From NCBI GenBank assembly GCA_002224055.1, contig AZLU01000040.1:141957-205956 (forward strand): DNA of 64,000 nt. Direction: 5' to 3'. The stretch comes from Pezizomycotina sp. ARF18. Lineage: Eukaryota; Ascomycota. Under the pieces are notes generated by a model. The model was not told where the DNA came from, ran no database searches, and was given only the letters and a program-made list of their open reading frames with translations. Both the position numbers and the translations under genes were made by a program. Shown in pieces: positions 1 through 14,200 of the stretch. The stretch's first letter is position 1, and each line of letters starts with the position of its first letter.

Positions 1-3000
1 CTATTCACACCCGTAGCCAAAGAACAGCGTGCAATATGAAAATTTCCCAAGTAAATAGTCTCTTAGATCTCCGCAATTGCTATGGCTGCAGACTTCTGAT
101 GAAAATTACTGAGGCAAAAATATACTATACTAGGTAAATATCGAGCGTCTCGCTTGCTTACCTCTGTGAACATGCCTTCAGCATTTTACGAATAAACTCT
201 CCAGTGTCTCCGGTTCGGTTCTCGGAAGAGTTCTGTTACGCGCCTGGACCTTAAGTTAACGCTCCATGCCATCATTAACGAATCAATATAGTAAATTACC
301 AAGACGATAGTCTCTGGTCTCGCAAGTATTTCAGACAAACAAAGGCAGGCAGCACGCTCAGAGGCAATCAAGCTAGAGGACCCTGTACCATCTCCAACTT
401 TTGCCCCGCTGAAGCAACTCAGCTATCGCGATGTTATATCACGGAAAGAACAAAACATGTAATAAAAACTCATGAAAGAGACCTGGTATCAGAACGCTTA
501 CTGTGGATTCCCTATACTTGTTATCGGTGCACCACAATCATTCTTTAGCCGGTATGTTGCGGATGGGAGTTGAAGCCCTAAAGGACATCGTCCATCCTTT
601 CTATCTACCCGCGCCTCCCTATTCCCTATCTCGCCTACACCACCTACCTGGTTTGCCATGAGAAATGCATGTTCGTGATGTTCGGGAAATATCCCAGAGG
701 CAAAGAAAATCCGAATATTCCTGAGAGAACCAAAGGTGAAGGGTAAAGCGTGGAAGCGAGATAATTTTGCTTCTTTTTGTTAGAAATCGCCGAAGACAAA
801 TTTCGCGAAAACTTCTTTTCAGAAACAAAAAGCGCCATATTGGCAACTAATTTGGAAATAGCTGATTTATTAAATACGGGCATACATTAAAGTTTATTTT
901 CGAGCTTGCCTGCTAGTAAACAGGCTTTTAATCTTTCACATTAGTTCCATAGTGTGGTATGATTGCTATCTAGTGTGCAACCGCCAATCAGTACAATGTT
1001 TTTCCTATGGGTAACACGCAATGGCCTGCTGTTAACTCGTTTGATCCGGAGCTTAGGGGTCGTTTTCTAACGATAGCTGGGTATTATACTGCTCATAATT
1101 ACGAGCGAGGTTATTAGCCAGCCCTGGATAATATCGATGTTAGTGCTGGGTATAGGGATATTTCTAATGATATATTCGGCGATTTGAAGAGATCGCCGGG
1201 CTGAGATCTATTTTGCCCCCGACCCTGAGATTGCGAGTGTTTGAGGCTCTTCTCTGTATATTCGCCGAACCCTTCTTTAGGAATTCTTGGTATAAGGCGA
1301 CAAGGAGGCAAAAACCGTGCAGCGTGATTGGCTATACTCTTTGCCACACGTTTTCCTCTCCTTTCTTTTTTCTCTTGGATCGCCGAACGGTAGCGTTGCG
1401 TCTTTGCACGCAGCCTGTGACCTCGGCGTCCCTTGCGATGATGTGGGGGCGTTTTCCTTCGTAATTTCGGTATCCTCTCGCGCTTTTCTAGCCGTAAAGG
1501 CATGCAAAGTCCTAACATTTGCGAGCCAGGCAGCCCACAACAGCACCCTGCCGAGTATTGGCCCTAGTCCAGAAGTAGTCTAGCGTTATGTTTCAAGTGA
1601 ATAATATATATTGTTTGAACTTGAACATTCAACATCATGATAATATATATCGATATCTTTCGGTCTTAGAACCGTCGGACAGGCGCCTAGGCTATTATTC
1701 AACAATATTTTGGCAATACAGCTCGTAGGGACCCGCTATTTGTTGAGATCTTCGCTCATAGATATAAGAAGCCAATAGTTGCTACGAAGGATTTCGCGTA
1801 ACTCTGATTGTTATATAGTGTTGTAGTGATTGTTCCGAACACGTAGTTTAGACTACCAATATATCTTTCATAATCGCTGGCATATAGCCCCTGATAAAAA
1901 GGAGGTTAACCAACTAGCCCGAGAGATCCAGTCTTATGTAAATACGACCATCACTCTCAGAGCCAATCACGGTGACGAAAACTTTGAACATTCGTTGTAT
2001 GCGTTTCAGTGTGGTAAGCCATCGACGATATATTACCCTTAAAGAAACTTATTTACCCTCCGCCTGAGAATGAATGAGCTTATAGCGCTGTTTTTTTTTT
2101 TTTTTTTTTTAAGATATTTCCATGTCTGTTTGAGTATTCTCTACGTTCCACCGTTTGGTGGCTTTGTTTCAACTGCATGGTGACCAAATTCCAAGAGGAC
2201 TGAGCGTGGAGCTCGTAAAGGACGTATTTCTGAACCATATTGAGAGCAAACTTTGACATAATTGGAAGCGAAGTGAGCAGGAGCTTTGACTGAGAACATA
2301 GAGAGGGTGCATTGTCCACAGCGTCTTCAACCAGGAAATAGGTCTGATAAGAAAAGCGCAATAGATTATGGTGGATGATATACCGGTAGGAATACTGATA
2401 TTGATGAGCGATGTTTCATTACTAATCACATCTGATTGGCAACTTAATACATCATGAACGCCCTCGTTGATAATATACCCGGCTTATTTGTCGATAATAC
2501 CCCTTTAACCTCGCTTACAATGCCCTTCTTTATAGGGCACTGGAAATCTGGTTTCGTCAAGGTGGGAGGATCCTTGTCCAGGCCTATTATTTTGCTGGTA
2601 CACTTTTTGATATTTTGTAATTAAAATATATTAATGTTGTATTTCTCTGGGCGGACAAGTACATACGAGCCTAGTCCAAGGCGTAATACGAGTTTAATTT
2701 CGCATTGTTATTTCTTCTACTATTATGTAAAGATAGATAATGCAATGTTGATTCTAGGACACGATGGGGAGTGGGCCATTTCTTGTCCCTTCTACCGATA
2801 TAGCGAACTTGAATGCGTTGAGAAACGGTATGACGAAAACTTGCTTCTCAGTTTTGGTGGCTATTGTTTGCCGTTTTCGTTTCATTTTACTTCTTACGCC
2901 ATATACCCTCGGTGTGGTTGTAGCATTGTAGATAGTGGAGTTGAAGGGCTTGGGCAGTCAAAGAAAGAAAGGACTATAAAAGACCTCAAATTGCTTTGAT

Positions 3001-5580
3001 CTTTCCATCAAAGCATATGTCTGCTCTGGAGAAGCGGGCTTGATTTACCTGCCACAGCTGCACTTTAATTCCGAAATTACCTTCATACATTTTATATTGA
3101 TCCTGCCTGCTAGTGTGTTAATAAGCTTGCCGGTTCGCTCGCCTCGGGTTGTTATTGGTCCAAGCGGAGAGCGAGACGCGAGACTACTCGGGCACATGCT
3201 TATGGTTTATCCGTTCCATGAACTTAGTGCAGATCCTAGGATTTTCCCTGTTTCGAGACATAGACACTAAACACTCCACCGGACTTGGTCTTGGCGATGC
3301 CTCCAGTGGGGCTTACTCATCCTTGCCATAATTCGTCGGATGGAACACGATCAAGAGGGTACAAAGATAAACCCGCGAACGGAGTGGAAAAAATGATCAT
3401 AAAATAAAATGTGGGGAATGATAAGGGTGGGATATTTTCTCTATATCAAAGCCATGACTCTGAGTGGAGGCGATGAGACTTATATTGTAGATTAAAACAT
3501 GAATTTTAAACGTTCTCTATGCGATGGAGTATCTTCATACAAGCAGGCACCACTAAGAAACCTGGGGAAATGGATTAAATTCAATGAAAGTAGTAATATA
3601 CGTATTCTTTTTAATAAACTGATAAACCAGCGCAAACAAAAAGGGTAAGGTTTCGCGCTGGCCCTTTCTGGTGAAACCAAAATCCTAAAACATGAAGTGT
3701 TATAGCCCCAGCCCCTGCACCTGTAAGCTGCGTTTATCGAGGCTTGCGCATACCATCAGGATGACTGCTTGTAAAATGCTATACCCAGATTTCTAGGAAT
3801 ATATGCCTAGTGATAGGAGTCCTTTAGAATGTAGGGGAAGGGCATGGAATCCTTGGTTGCTGGGCAAAAGTCCCTTGACGCTTGGAGCAAGGTCGATGCC
3901 ATCTTTTCTTCGCTTTCTGAAAGGACCATAGTCGCCGTTTAGCAGAAACCACTAGGCCAGAGATGTCTGATCAGGAGGCAAGCTATCCTATGAGAAAAAA
4001 TCTAGAGGCCCATGTATCTCTAAAAGATATAGAATGGGGAAACTTTAAAGGTGAAGTGCGACGCCCCGATTGGACAACCATAGACCACAGCCTCAAATGT
4101 ATCAACTACTAGATCGAGATTTGGCTTACTGGATCCTCCCGTTCACCGATCCCAGCTGCTGCCTAGAACACGAGACCTGCGATGCCAGAATACTGAAGCG
4201 TTCGTATGAATGTAGCCAGGTTCTAGGGCTAGACTTGACAAAATTCCTCAGGGAGCAATGAACGTGGCCGTACTCGTGCATGAGAACATAGAAGCTGCCC
4301 TTCAGCCTTGTGGCCCTTTGCACATATGTATATATAGAAGAGGAGTGGCTCATAGAAGCTCACTAGGAGCTGTTGGAAGAATGGAAATAACTTATATAGA
4401 GGCCAGTGTCATTATTGACGAATCCAGAAAGATTATATTCCTAACGGCTTTCCACGAAAATGTGCAGTGGATGCATCCATTCTTCGGAAACGAATGTAAT
4501 CAACGACGTTTATCTTAGAACTTTCTAAGCAGAATCTTGATTCGGGTCCAAATCTATTATATAATAGGTCGCATGGTTTTACCATTTCCGAATGCTTTCG
4601 TTTACATGGCCAAGATGCTTGCTACATTCGATGGATACACGATGGTCAAAGAGAGTGATTTAACAGGACTGCTCGAAATCTTCTAGGATGTGTAATCGGG
4701 CATATCAGGAATTATTAGACGATAACGCATTAAAACGAAGTAGAAAGGGACATGGGAGGTAGAGGCTTTAACTATCCGTGGCTTCAACACTAAACGAGAT
4801 CCACAACTACGCAACCGATCATCTCGGGTGGGAACAGAGTGTGAGCATTAGGAGCTAAATAGCGGGAGAAGACTGTCCAGCTTGATTGGTAGCACTTTCT
4901 GGTTAAACGGTTCTACCTGATGTAGACCTCGAATGGTGCTTCGAGACGATGTTGGCTCACCGAAACTTAAAGGACGACGGGCATTCAAATATATGGGTGG
5001 ATTCTTGGTACGGCATTTCGAGGAAGCCTTGATACACTTGGAGCGACAAAATAAGGATCGAACATATTTTGATGGACTCAAGACGAGAAAACGTAGTTTA
5101 ACTGCTGAAAAAAACAAGCGGAGGTTGCGAAGGGAACCGGATTTCTATCATAAATTTTCGAAACCTCGAAGTATTTGTGCATTCAGACGTTTAGACGGAG
5201 TATCGGGAAGAGTCAGTCATTCGAAGACAGGCGGGGACGGAAGCTATGTACAGGACATGGCGCAGTTTAGGGAACGAAGTCACCAGAGGGCTACCAATCC
5301 AAGAGGATTATAAACTGCCTTGAATGGCATAATCTCCAGTTTTGCCCTGCGATTTTCTCGATTAGACCCGAATTTCTTTCTCTTTGGTCAGAATAAGCTA
5401 GATCTGAGCTTCTACTACTGTTTGTGTAGCTAATGAAGACTAAATTGCATCCCGAGAGAACCCAGCGGTTTCTCATAGGCTAGTTATCCAAGCTCACCCC
5501 AATCTTCGATATCTGTCTAACAAGGGTACTCACCGCTATATTATAAATACCCTTAGAGTTACAAATCTTACTACTGAGTT
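1..5580. other. AT-rich region without a supportable gene
   Basis: Several open frames of 60-134 codons occur on both strands, but none has a recognisable motif, a signal peptide followed by domain-like sequence, or splice signals. They overlap each other antisense and look like chance frames. A 20-nt T tract lies at 2091-2110. A basic 126-codon frame at 4933-5313 is the longest near its end, but I recognise nothing in it. From about 5583 to 5860 a frame of some 90 codons without an early ATG has gene-like composition (motif RWDRTDYNQF); it could be an exon or relic, but I cannot name it. Confidence 0.4.
2091..2110 (+). repeat. T20 homopolymer
   Basis: A 20-nt T tract in gene-free sequence. 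Confidence 0.95.
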
Positions 5581-5945
5581 ATAATGAAGGCGGTATTCCA
5601 GTAAATCCCGCTCTGGAAGAACTCCGTACCTGCCCTCAACGCTGGGATCGTACGGATTATAACCAGTTCATTTCAACCTTCCATCACTATCATCGTCAAT
5701 ATGCTATTCCACGCATTCACTCTCTGGTTACTATCGTAACTATTCGACGGACAAAACGGATTACTTTGATTGGGAGATCTGGAGAAATCAATATTTGCGG
5801 GTTTCCATCGAAAGTCATGACCAGCACACCGTCTTCCCGAGCGATCGCATCACGATAGCCAATTTTCTCCAGAAAATTCCACCGATGGCAACAGAGCGCT
5901 CCCCATCATCACAGCGCGGTCACGATGATGAGGCCTCGTAACTCC

Positions 5946-6499
5946 TTAGTCATAAACGGACTTTAAAATCGAACCACCTTTTATCGCCAAGAGTCCGGAC
6001 GATAACGGCCCCGTGGCAATGTTCCCGACGCCTCTTCCAAAAGAACAATCATACATGCCAGCTATGGCATCGTCTTCCTCACTATTATCCCAGCCTTTTC
6101 CGTCTCTTTCGCACTCGTCGCGCACAACGGCAGTACAGAACCGGCTCCAGAGTACGCTCCAACCACCGCTGCAACACTCGAAAACTATGGCGAATGCTAA
6201 AAGCGACCCGTAGCCCCTGCTAACACCCCACATCGCCAGTACCGAGTCGCCGCTACCAGCGAGGTGAGGATTATTGGTAAAGTGAGACCCATGTGGTCGG
6301 ACATGTAGCCTGCTAGGAGACACCCGATCACTAGCGCGCCATTAAGGACGGCAACAAGAGAGCTGGAGCGAACAGGGGATAGAGAAGGCTGTGTCCGAAA
6401 GTGGCAGGAAGAGAGGGGCACGAAGTTGCCGAGCGCTTGCATGACGTTAGCGATGGCGAGGAGGACATACATCAGCGATTTCAGCATTCGAATTTGCAC
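5946..6499 (-). pseudogene. MFS transporter relic (monocarboxylate-transporter-like), C-terminal half fragment
   Basis: Two overlapping minus-strand frames together give about 180 residues resembling the C-terminal six-helix half of fungal monocarboxylate-porter-type major facilitator proteins. Visible signatures are a helix followed by SSSLVAVLNGALVIG, the cytoplasmic loop GYMSDHMG, a helix LLAFAIVFECCSGGWSVLW, and the late motif GRGVGNIATGPLSSGLL. The family normally has about 430-500 residues and 12 helices. The N-terminal half is not visible in the bases upstream (to about 7100), and the end after the GPLSS motif is also missing. At least one frameshift separates the SDHMG and GVGN parts. 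Unlike other broken genes here, sequence is missing at both ends, so I read this as a genuine truncated relic. Assignment to the MCT-like branch is from the motif pattern alone. Confidence 0.6.
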
Positions 6500-6739
6500 T
6501 GAGAAGCAAGAATCGCCCCTAATACGAATGGCAGGCTTGAATTGGCGGCCGCGGATGAATGGAATGCAACAACCAGCTAGAATGAACTACGAGGTTTATC
6601 ATGGAAAGTGCATTAGGTGTTGCATATTTAACAATTATGGGGTGACGGCGGCTAAGCCACAAGATATCAGTCAAAATATTTGGAAGGCTGATCGTCTTAC
6701 TGCAATGATAGCCCAAACCCTGAGCGCGGTATGGTAACT

Positions 6740-8960
6740 AAACCTCTCGAGCAGCCAGTTGCACAACATAGGCCCTATAATTCCGGCCACACAGGTGCCA
6801 CAGTACCTGAAGCAATACCGTAGGCATTACATCAGTTCTTTGACCTGCTTTGGCTAGAGCTAAGTCTTGAATGCCGGGATATCTGATTATGAACTAGAGC
6901 CAGTCGAAATCCAATTTTTTAGACTTATCAAGGGTAGAGATAATTTAAGTAAGAGAGAGGCTACTTACACCGTGAATCCATCGCCAGAGAACCCATGGTT
7001 GAAGTAATACTCCTGGAAGACGCCGTATGACATAGGAAACCCAGACAAGCCCTTCTATTATAAAATGGCTATGAGAAACTCCAAGCTTTCCAGCCACCGT
7101 CCGTACGAGGAAACTTAAGTGAAACTATAGCTTCTTGGTCCGATTCAATGTCGACTTCGAGTTTACCAGCGGTATCGTTTGTTTCTGTGGCTACGGTTAT
7201 GACCGTAATAGACCCACGCTTGCCTTATCCTCTACGGCTTGTGAGATCGATATTCGGAATTTTGATGTGGACATATCGCCATCTCTAAAGTCCTCAGATG
7301 GCCTTTTGGCTGAGTTATCTGAACTCATATTTAGGAGAATTTGCGATGATAAAAATCACAGAATGAACTTCCTTGTGTAAAGCCTAGGGAAAAAAAATAA
7401 TTAACGTACACTATTATATTAACGTTAGCAAGCGTCGAGTATGTATATGAGCTCAAGTCGTTCTCATTTTCGTCCGTGGACGTATTTTGCTGCTACCTGA
7501 TATATATATTACACTACTAGCTCTGACTCCTTTGGGTCTATTTTTGGGTTTGAACAAAGCTCCTGTAGAGGATAAAGTAACTACAAATTCCACAGACGAT
7601 GTTTTTACTGGTAAGTCTAGTCCCGATCTCGTCATATGCCGTAACTACAATCTGAAATTCATCGCGATTTGCCGATTGAGTTTCTGCTCACTCTGCGGGG
7701 AAGCTAAAGTGGAGAAGGCCATCTCATCCTTCAAACATATAACTCCTCAACCCTTTCTAGATGACCAAGGGGAAGACATCCCTGGATTTTACGGATTTTG
7801 CTTAAACTGGAAGGTCATGAAACTCGATATTATATATATGCATGTTCAATGCCCCTGTGGTGCTATTTCTAGGTTCTGATTCAAAGAAATGACGTTCGTG
7901 GTAGAAAAAAAAAAAAAAGAAAAAGAAAATCTGCGTGATTTATATAAAGAAGATGGGCACCAGCAAGCCATGGAAGGGTATAGGGTAAATAGAACGGTGT
8001 TAACTGGGAATATCCCAAAGGTATTATTTACGATTGCTAATAGTTTTGCATATACCGAGATCTCAACTCACGGGACCTTCAGGTACGTTTTCGTGCATAT
8101 GCAAAGGTTACGACGCAATAACCCCGCCGCGAGAGGGACGATAGGTCTGCGGAGTCCGCTATTAACGCTCAAGTGATCAAGCAAGCGATCATGAGGTGTT
8201 TTCATATTCGCGCGTATACCCGTTTCTGGTTACCACGAAATGTAGTTCACATGCCCTCCAAGCAAAGTTGTAAAGAATAGCCTATATAACCGGATTGAAA
8301 TACCCATCCCAATTCCAAGTTGACATCGCTAAAGAAAAGGGACCACTTCCTTTGCGTTAATGCATTGCGTATACATAGATATAATAAATGATTTTTTGAT
8401 CTCAATTAGAATCATAAATATAGACAAACATTCTTTAGAGATGAAGAAACTGGGGTATTTGGCTCTTCAAGGAATATAAATCCGATGGTCTTTCGAACGG
8501 CTACGGGAATCAAGTCAAATGCACGGAGCTATGATTAATGAGCTTCATGGAGATTTCTCTGGAAACGATCCCTGAAAACAGTTTATGGAAGAGTGCTGGA
8601 TAGGTGCCAGCCCTATTAGCCGGGCCATGCCCCTCGTGGACGGGTCAGGTCAAAACCTAATATCCTGGGTCATATAACTGAACTCCTAGAATAAAGTGAC
8701 TTCGCAGAAGGGAGATAGAGTTAAAGCAGGTCTCTTTGGCAGTAATTCGCTCCGAGAAATTCGAGGTCCGACTAAATCCTCTAGTATTCGAATGAACTCT
8801 GTACAGCATTATATTAATTCTTTATAGAATATATGATAATTGAAATGATCGTGCGCATGAATTGAGAAGTATTTTTTCTATTTAGAACCGTTGAACGCTA
8901 TTTGAAGAAGACGTCAAAGCTAATCTACCTACAAGAATAATTTATGAACTTCTAATCTAT
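6740..8960. other. Spacer without a supportable gene
   Basis: The stretch between the transporter relic and the DUF7029 gene is AT-rich. Open frames of 80-130 codons at 7135-7380, 7487-7879 and 7889-8176 show no domain, signal peptide or splice context that I recognise. An A-rich run lies near 7906-7930. Confidence 0.4.
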
Positions 8961-8974
8961 CGATAACTCCTTTC

Positions 8975-11164
8975 CTACATGAGCATCATAATTCCACCAA
9001 TCGCTGCCATCGCTGCCACAACATTACATAAGGGCGCACTTGTTCCCGCGCGGTGCTCTTCTTGGCCGAGCCTGTATGTTCTTCCCTTGCTCTTTGTCGC
9101 TCTGCTGCTTGAGCGCGGTTTGCATGTCTTTCGGCAACCGACATAACCCTCCTGATCATTTACGACAATAGTCGTCGCGTTCAAGCCCGGCGGCAGCGTC
9201 TTGTCATGACTCTCAAAGTACTGCGTCAGGCCAGCGAGATTGATACTCGGCTTGATGCTCAATAAGTCCGTGAGGATACCGTGATCATCCGCGGCGAGGC
9301 ATTTCGTCTCGAACAGAGGCTTGGTGAAGTTGAAAATAGGTGGTGGCTGGAGGGCACCCTTCGGTATCGATTGCCGACTGGAGAATACTTCTATGTTCGA
9401 CTGGACGTTGAGAGATATGTCGCTCGTGCCGTCGATTGTGATACTGTCGTAGAGTTCAAAGTCGGTGTCCTTCGGTTCCGTACAATTGACAGTCACGTTG
9501 GGAAGCGGTGATAATGTTACGGAGAGTTTCGGGAGATTAAGCTCCAGCCCCGCGCTGACACCGAGACTATTCGGGCCGATGGTGAGCGTGAGCTCGACGT
9601 AAGGTTTCAAGGCGGCGGAAAAGGTGACGCTGGGTTGACCGCGTGGAGCGTGAAGGGTCTGTGTGAGACGGAGGTGTCGGACCTGCATATTTCCGAGTAT
9701 TAGCATGGGATGTAAGATTTAAGGCGATTGCAGAGTTAAATTATTCTCTTACCATCCCGTGAAGGAGCTTGAGCTGATATCAAGGAGGTCCACCTTTGCA
9801 GTCGCATTTGTAGGTACTTGAAATTCGATACCGCTAGAAAATTCAAGCTTCCCGTAAAACTTGCCGTCATTCCAAGCGCCACTCCCGCAACGGGGCCAAC
9901 GACGACGATACCTGGAATGATAAACGGCTGAGTGGTATCTTCGGCGCAAGGTCCATGATTTATTCAAGGAGAAGCCTTTTTCTAAAACGATCTCCATCCG
10001 AGTCTCGCATCGAATTTGTCAATAGTGCTGAGGCAGAGGCGTTCTCGAAGCGGATCAGGTGCTTCAGATCGTCTACGACATTGTCTCCGAGCTCTTCTAT
10101 TGATTCCGTGATATCTTTAGCAGTGCCCTTAACTCTATCCCAGAACGAACCACCGGTGCTGAAGTCATCGGAGAAGTCCTCCTCTATCTGCTTAGCGAGA
10201 CCCTGAAAGCTGTTATTAAAACAACTCCAAAGCGCCCACCGACACTAATAGAGGCATTAAAGAGACAGTCGAGACAGGTGAGCTGGAAGTTGGAGAGCTG
10301 TGGGATGCTATAACGATATGCAAAATTAGACCAGAATATCTTTCGGAAGTTGTTTTATTTCTTTGGGATACGTACCTAGCGGAAGCACTCGTGTTTGTTT
10401 CGGGGATCTCTGCCGTTGGCGGATACAGCTGGGTCCTGGCACCATAGTCTTTCGCAAACTTCAATGTCTCATTCTTTGGGTCCTCAACGAATGTGACATT
10501 GAAGTGGGAACCCTTGATGTCTCTCTTCCGAACGCGTAGATTTGCGTCGTTTGAGTATTTATCCACTGCGACATGGCCATAGTGGACTTCCATCGAGTGG
10601 CCAACTTGGGTCCACGGTAGCTCCTCTGCTCGAGTGTTGCGGCCATACATTCGTGGTCAAAGTTGACATTAGGAATATGGTACGGTGTCCGCTGATGGTC
10701 GCTACCGCAGCCATCATGGGATGTTATCAAAATGAACCCGTCGTCCCACTCGGCTTCGGCAGCTTTTAATGAGTGTGGATTGATGAATTTGATTACAATA
10801 GCAGATGAGTTGCACGACACGGATTGTGTAAGATGATCGATATCTTCTAATGCTAGAATACCCTTGTCGGGCTTCGAGTTAAACTTCACAGATGTTACAA
10901 CTCGTTGCTCCTCATCCCATGCTGTACGTGATTTATGTTAGCTTTATGACTCTAACGATCATGTTTATTGCAATTGTTGGTACGAGAATAACTTACGATG
11001 CGAATATAAAAGTTCTGTCTGCGTTTGTAAGCGGAGATGCGAGCATAGTCTATTGATCTGCCGCTTAGAGTAGGTAGGGATCTCTTGACGGGGAGTAGAT
11101 GGTCGACAGCTCCGCAGACTCCCGTAAGGACGGATAAAGGTAGAAGGTAAAGAACGGAAAACAT
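8975..11164 (-). CDS. Secreted DUF7029/DUF7223-type fungal protein, likely GPI-anchored
   Basis: The start at 11164 gives a signal peptide (MFSVLYLLPLSVLTGVCGAV) and a dibasic KR site. Exon 2 matches the DUF7029 pattern: VVTSVKFNSKPDKGILALED, a Cys, then ILITSHDGCGS. A later exon contains NFQLTCLDC and a strand-rich region (YVELTLTIGPNSLGVSAGLE, then PNVTVNC) as in DUF7223. The extreme C-terminus (NVVAAMAAIGGIMMLM) is a hydrophobic tail suited to GPI attachment. Introns are visible at about 10308-10375 (donor GTACGT) and 9683-9752 (donor GTAAGA, branch TGCTAAT), and another near 10920-10990 (donor GTAAGT, branch GCTAAC). Exon frames do not all join without a 1-nt shift, as elsewhere in this window. 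The family is known as extracellular fungal proteins of unknown function. I infer a cell-wall or surface role, with no enzymatic motif seen. Confidence 0.78.
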
Positions 11165-11214
11165 TGTCGTACAATGGGAGGGTTGGAAGAGAACCGCGAT
11201 ATAGGTGCTTATCA

Positions 11215-14200
11215 GACGCTTGAGATGTTGGTTGGACGGAACGGTATCCGATCAGGAGGGAAGAACCGCTGGGTATTTATGATATTCTGTAGGCCCTCGC
11301 TGGTGCAAGAAAAGTAACTGAAGGAAAGGAATGAAAGAGCACAGCCTCGTGAATATGCAGTGAAGTGATAATTTAAGCGATCGTGAGAAAGGAGGATTTG
11401 ACGAGGTCTAGCCTCAAGATTTGAGAGAATATATTCCCAGAAACAAAAAGAGAAGGACTGAAAGATAGAATAGAGGAAGCCCTTCCGAACGTAGCTTCTT
11501 CCTGCAGACGGCAAGGATTATAACAAACAGTGGCCTCTGAATAACGTTCGATCAGGCAAACGAACGAACGGAACCCCGGCGACCTATAAATATAAAACGA
11601 ATGTGGGTTGCAAGCCTCCTTCTACTGCATGCCGCACAAACAGTTCTCCACCACAAGCAATTGGGAGGGGAAAATGAGAGAAAGGAGAAAGAACAAAAGG
11701 ATAGAAAGATGTTCAGGAGTCTCGCGTCATGAGGAAGGGATACGGGTTCAGAGCGTCGTACGAGATATATCCCAGTATTCCAAAGACCGGGAGGATACAT
11801 GACCCCCACTGAGAAATGTGTGAATTACAAAACCGCCCCCGTAAGCGCCGCTGCTAAGAAAAAAGAAAAAAAAGAAAACATAACTTGATCGGAAAAAGAA
11901 AGATATAAGCTCTTCCGACTAAACCCTTCTAATAAAAGTGTCTTCTTCGCTACTCCCCCTAGTTATTATCCTCTTTCTTCATCCGGTATGGTATTCCATT
12001 GTATTTTCATCGTGCACGAAGTTTTTGTCGCGGAAGCCTTGTTCTTGGACTTGTTTCGTCTAGAAGGGGCCCGTTGTATTTAGGAACGTTTTGAAAGCTC
12101 GGGAAAGTACATACGCTAAGGGCCGGATGTTTCCCGAGCCTTATCTGAACCCCCTGCAGAACACTCGCGACTGAAAGCCTCGTGCTATTTGTCACTGACG
12201 CTCTGCAGCTCTGTGTACTACTATTATTCTTCTACAATGCGAACAAATAAGTACATACTTTGTCGCAGTGCTATAAACCCTTCCGATGAATTATAATTTA
12301 TCCTTTATTCCCATGAAGGAGAGACTTGTAACTATATCAACTAGATCTCACTTATAATAATATAAAGTAGGGATCATGATAACATGGGGGGAACCGTGCA
12401 GGGGATGAGACGAAAAATAACGCGCTGATAGTCATTCATTGCCGCAGCCAACAGGGGGATCCGCTGTCAGTTACTCACTTGAAGCTGCGGAGTTTCTATT
12501 TGAACTCCCCCTTCAGGCAAGGCGCTGCCGCCGGGCTGAACGATCGCAGGAGACAAATTTCAAAAAGGATCCACTTTCATTCCCACAAAGGGATACCAGT
12601 TATTTGCCTAAGTTGTGGAAAGAAAAAACCTCATACCTGTACCTTAGTCTTTATTGCTTCTAGGGAGTGTGGAACGCTAGAAGACGTCTAGAAATCAATG
12701 AATTGGCTTGTTTCACATCACCTATACGCGCCCGTGGTTGGATAGATTAAAAATTGGAGTTATTATTCCCGACACCTCCACCGGTCGGTAAATTATAGCA
12801 GCAATAGGAGCTAGAAGTAGATGCATGAAAACGGAACGCGGAGGCGAAGCGGGAGGCGTTCTAAACAAACATAAGTATTAGAATTAGCGTCGTGAACGGT
12901 CGCTGAGAGCGTCCTACCGTGTCTGCTTAAGTATTCAATTCTGTAAATGTGTGACAGTTGAGCGTAAGAGAGTCTGTTCGGCATGGTAGCGGTGGAGAAG
13001 AGTAAGCTGCATGAAAACGAGCCGCTCTGATTTCTGAATAATACATCCTCAAGTTCAGACTGACCACACACATATTGAGGCTGTATAAGAAATTAAAAGG
13101 CATTTTACGCCGCGAGATAATTATTAGATAATAATAACTTCAGAAACGATATCTCCATGAGGCTTGCATAGGATACGTCACCGAATAGAGAAAAGGAACA
13201 ATGCTTAATTACTTATGGACAAGAAAAAAATTCCACCTTGGCTGCTTCAAGGTAATGTAGCAGCGCGTGGCTGCTGCAGGAGCGTCGGTGATTGCTGGCG
13301 ATAGCAAGGCAGCGCTAAGAGATAACAAACTTGTTGCAAAGCTTTTCGCCTATTTTGACCATTAAATGAGTGCTCCTAGCGCATGCAAAAATTGCTTTCC
13401 CCGTTGGCGCCCACGGCATTCGCCTTTGATTCCGGAGTTTGTGCTGAAGTCGCACTGCGAATATTGGATCAGAATAAGACTGTATAATATTATGCTTTCA
13501 TATGAAGAGGATTAAGCGTGCAAGAACTGTATTTGTTATCAGAATACATCAGGAGCAGCTGGGCTATAACGATGACAGCTACGGCGATTGTCTCCACCGC
13601 AAAAGGATATTAACCAAAAGAAGATGAAGAATGGCTGGATACCTAGACTCCATGGCTTTCTATGGGGGGTTTTAGGCGTGTCTCTGCAATTGCTTGAAGT
13701 TGTGATATTTTACCGAACTATAGGAGTAACTCACAGCCTTTTTTCCCCGTTTCAATGAGGACTTCATCCACAGTCAATAAGAATGATAGGAAAACATGAA
13801 ATTCCCACAAAGGGGAAAGGCCTGAACCTCAATCTCGTATAACGTTGACAAAAGGGAAAGAAAAAGCGGAGAGAAAAGCAGGGGGATACTGAGTGGGTCT
13901 CTCGTCCCCCCCTTTATGTGTACCTGTGAAACCTTAGGACAACCATGGAGATATCCTGCAGTTCGCGCAGCCTCGCGCGACCGAAGACGAGGCTTTACTT
14001 CAAAATGGCCAATTATTCACCAACACATGGAGATGGCACCATGTATGTGTTACAAAAACAAGGTCCAAACAGGTTTTGTTGCATCGAGTTCGACGACAGC
14101 CGGTAGACCCATACAACTTGAGGCACTGTATAAAAATATTTTTTGAGCCCGGCCGAACCGCCGGCGCTGGAGCGGACGAAATACTTTTAGCGACTGGGAA

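Noticed and set aside
1114-1583. Four overlapping frames of 83-134 codons on both strands
   Set aside because: Mutually antisense with no domain-like sequence; explained by a locally GC-rich patch.
2634-2999. 121-codon plus-strand frame with ATG
   Set aside because: Composition and lack of any motif fit a chance frame.
4933-5313. 126-codon basic frame
   Set aside because: It has ATG and a length at the edge of chance, but no motif, no splice context, and codon content like the AT-rich surroundings.
9281-9511. Plus-strand frame inside the DUF7029/DUF7223 gene
   Set aside because: Antisense of the conserved strand-rich region.
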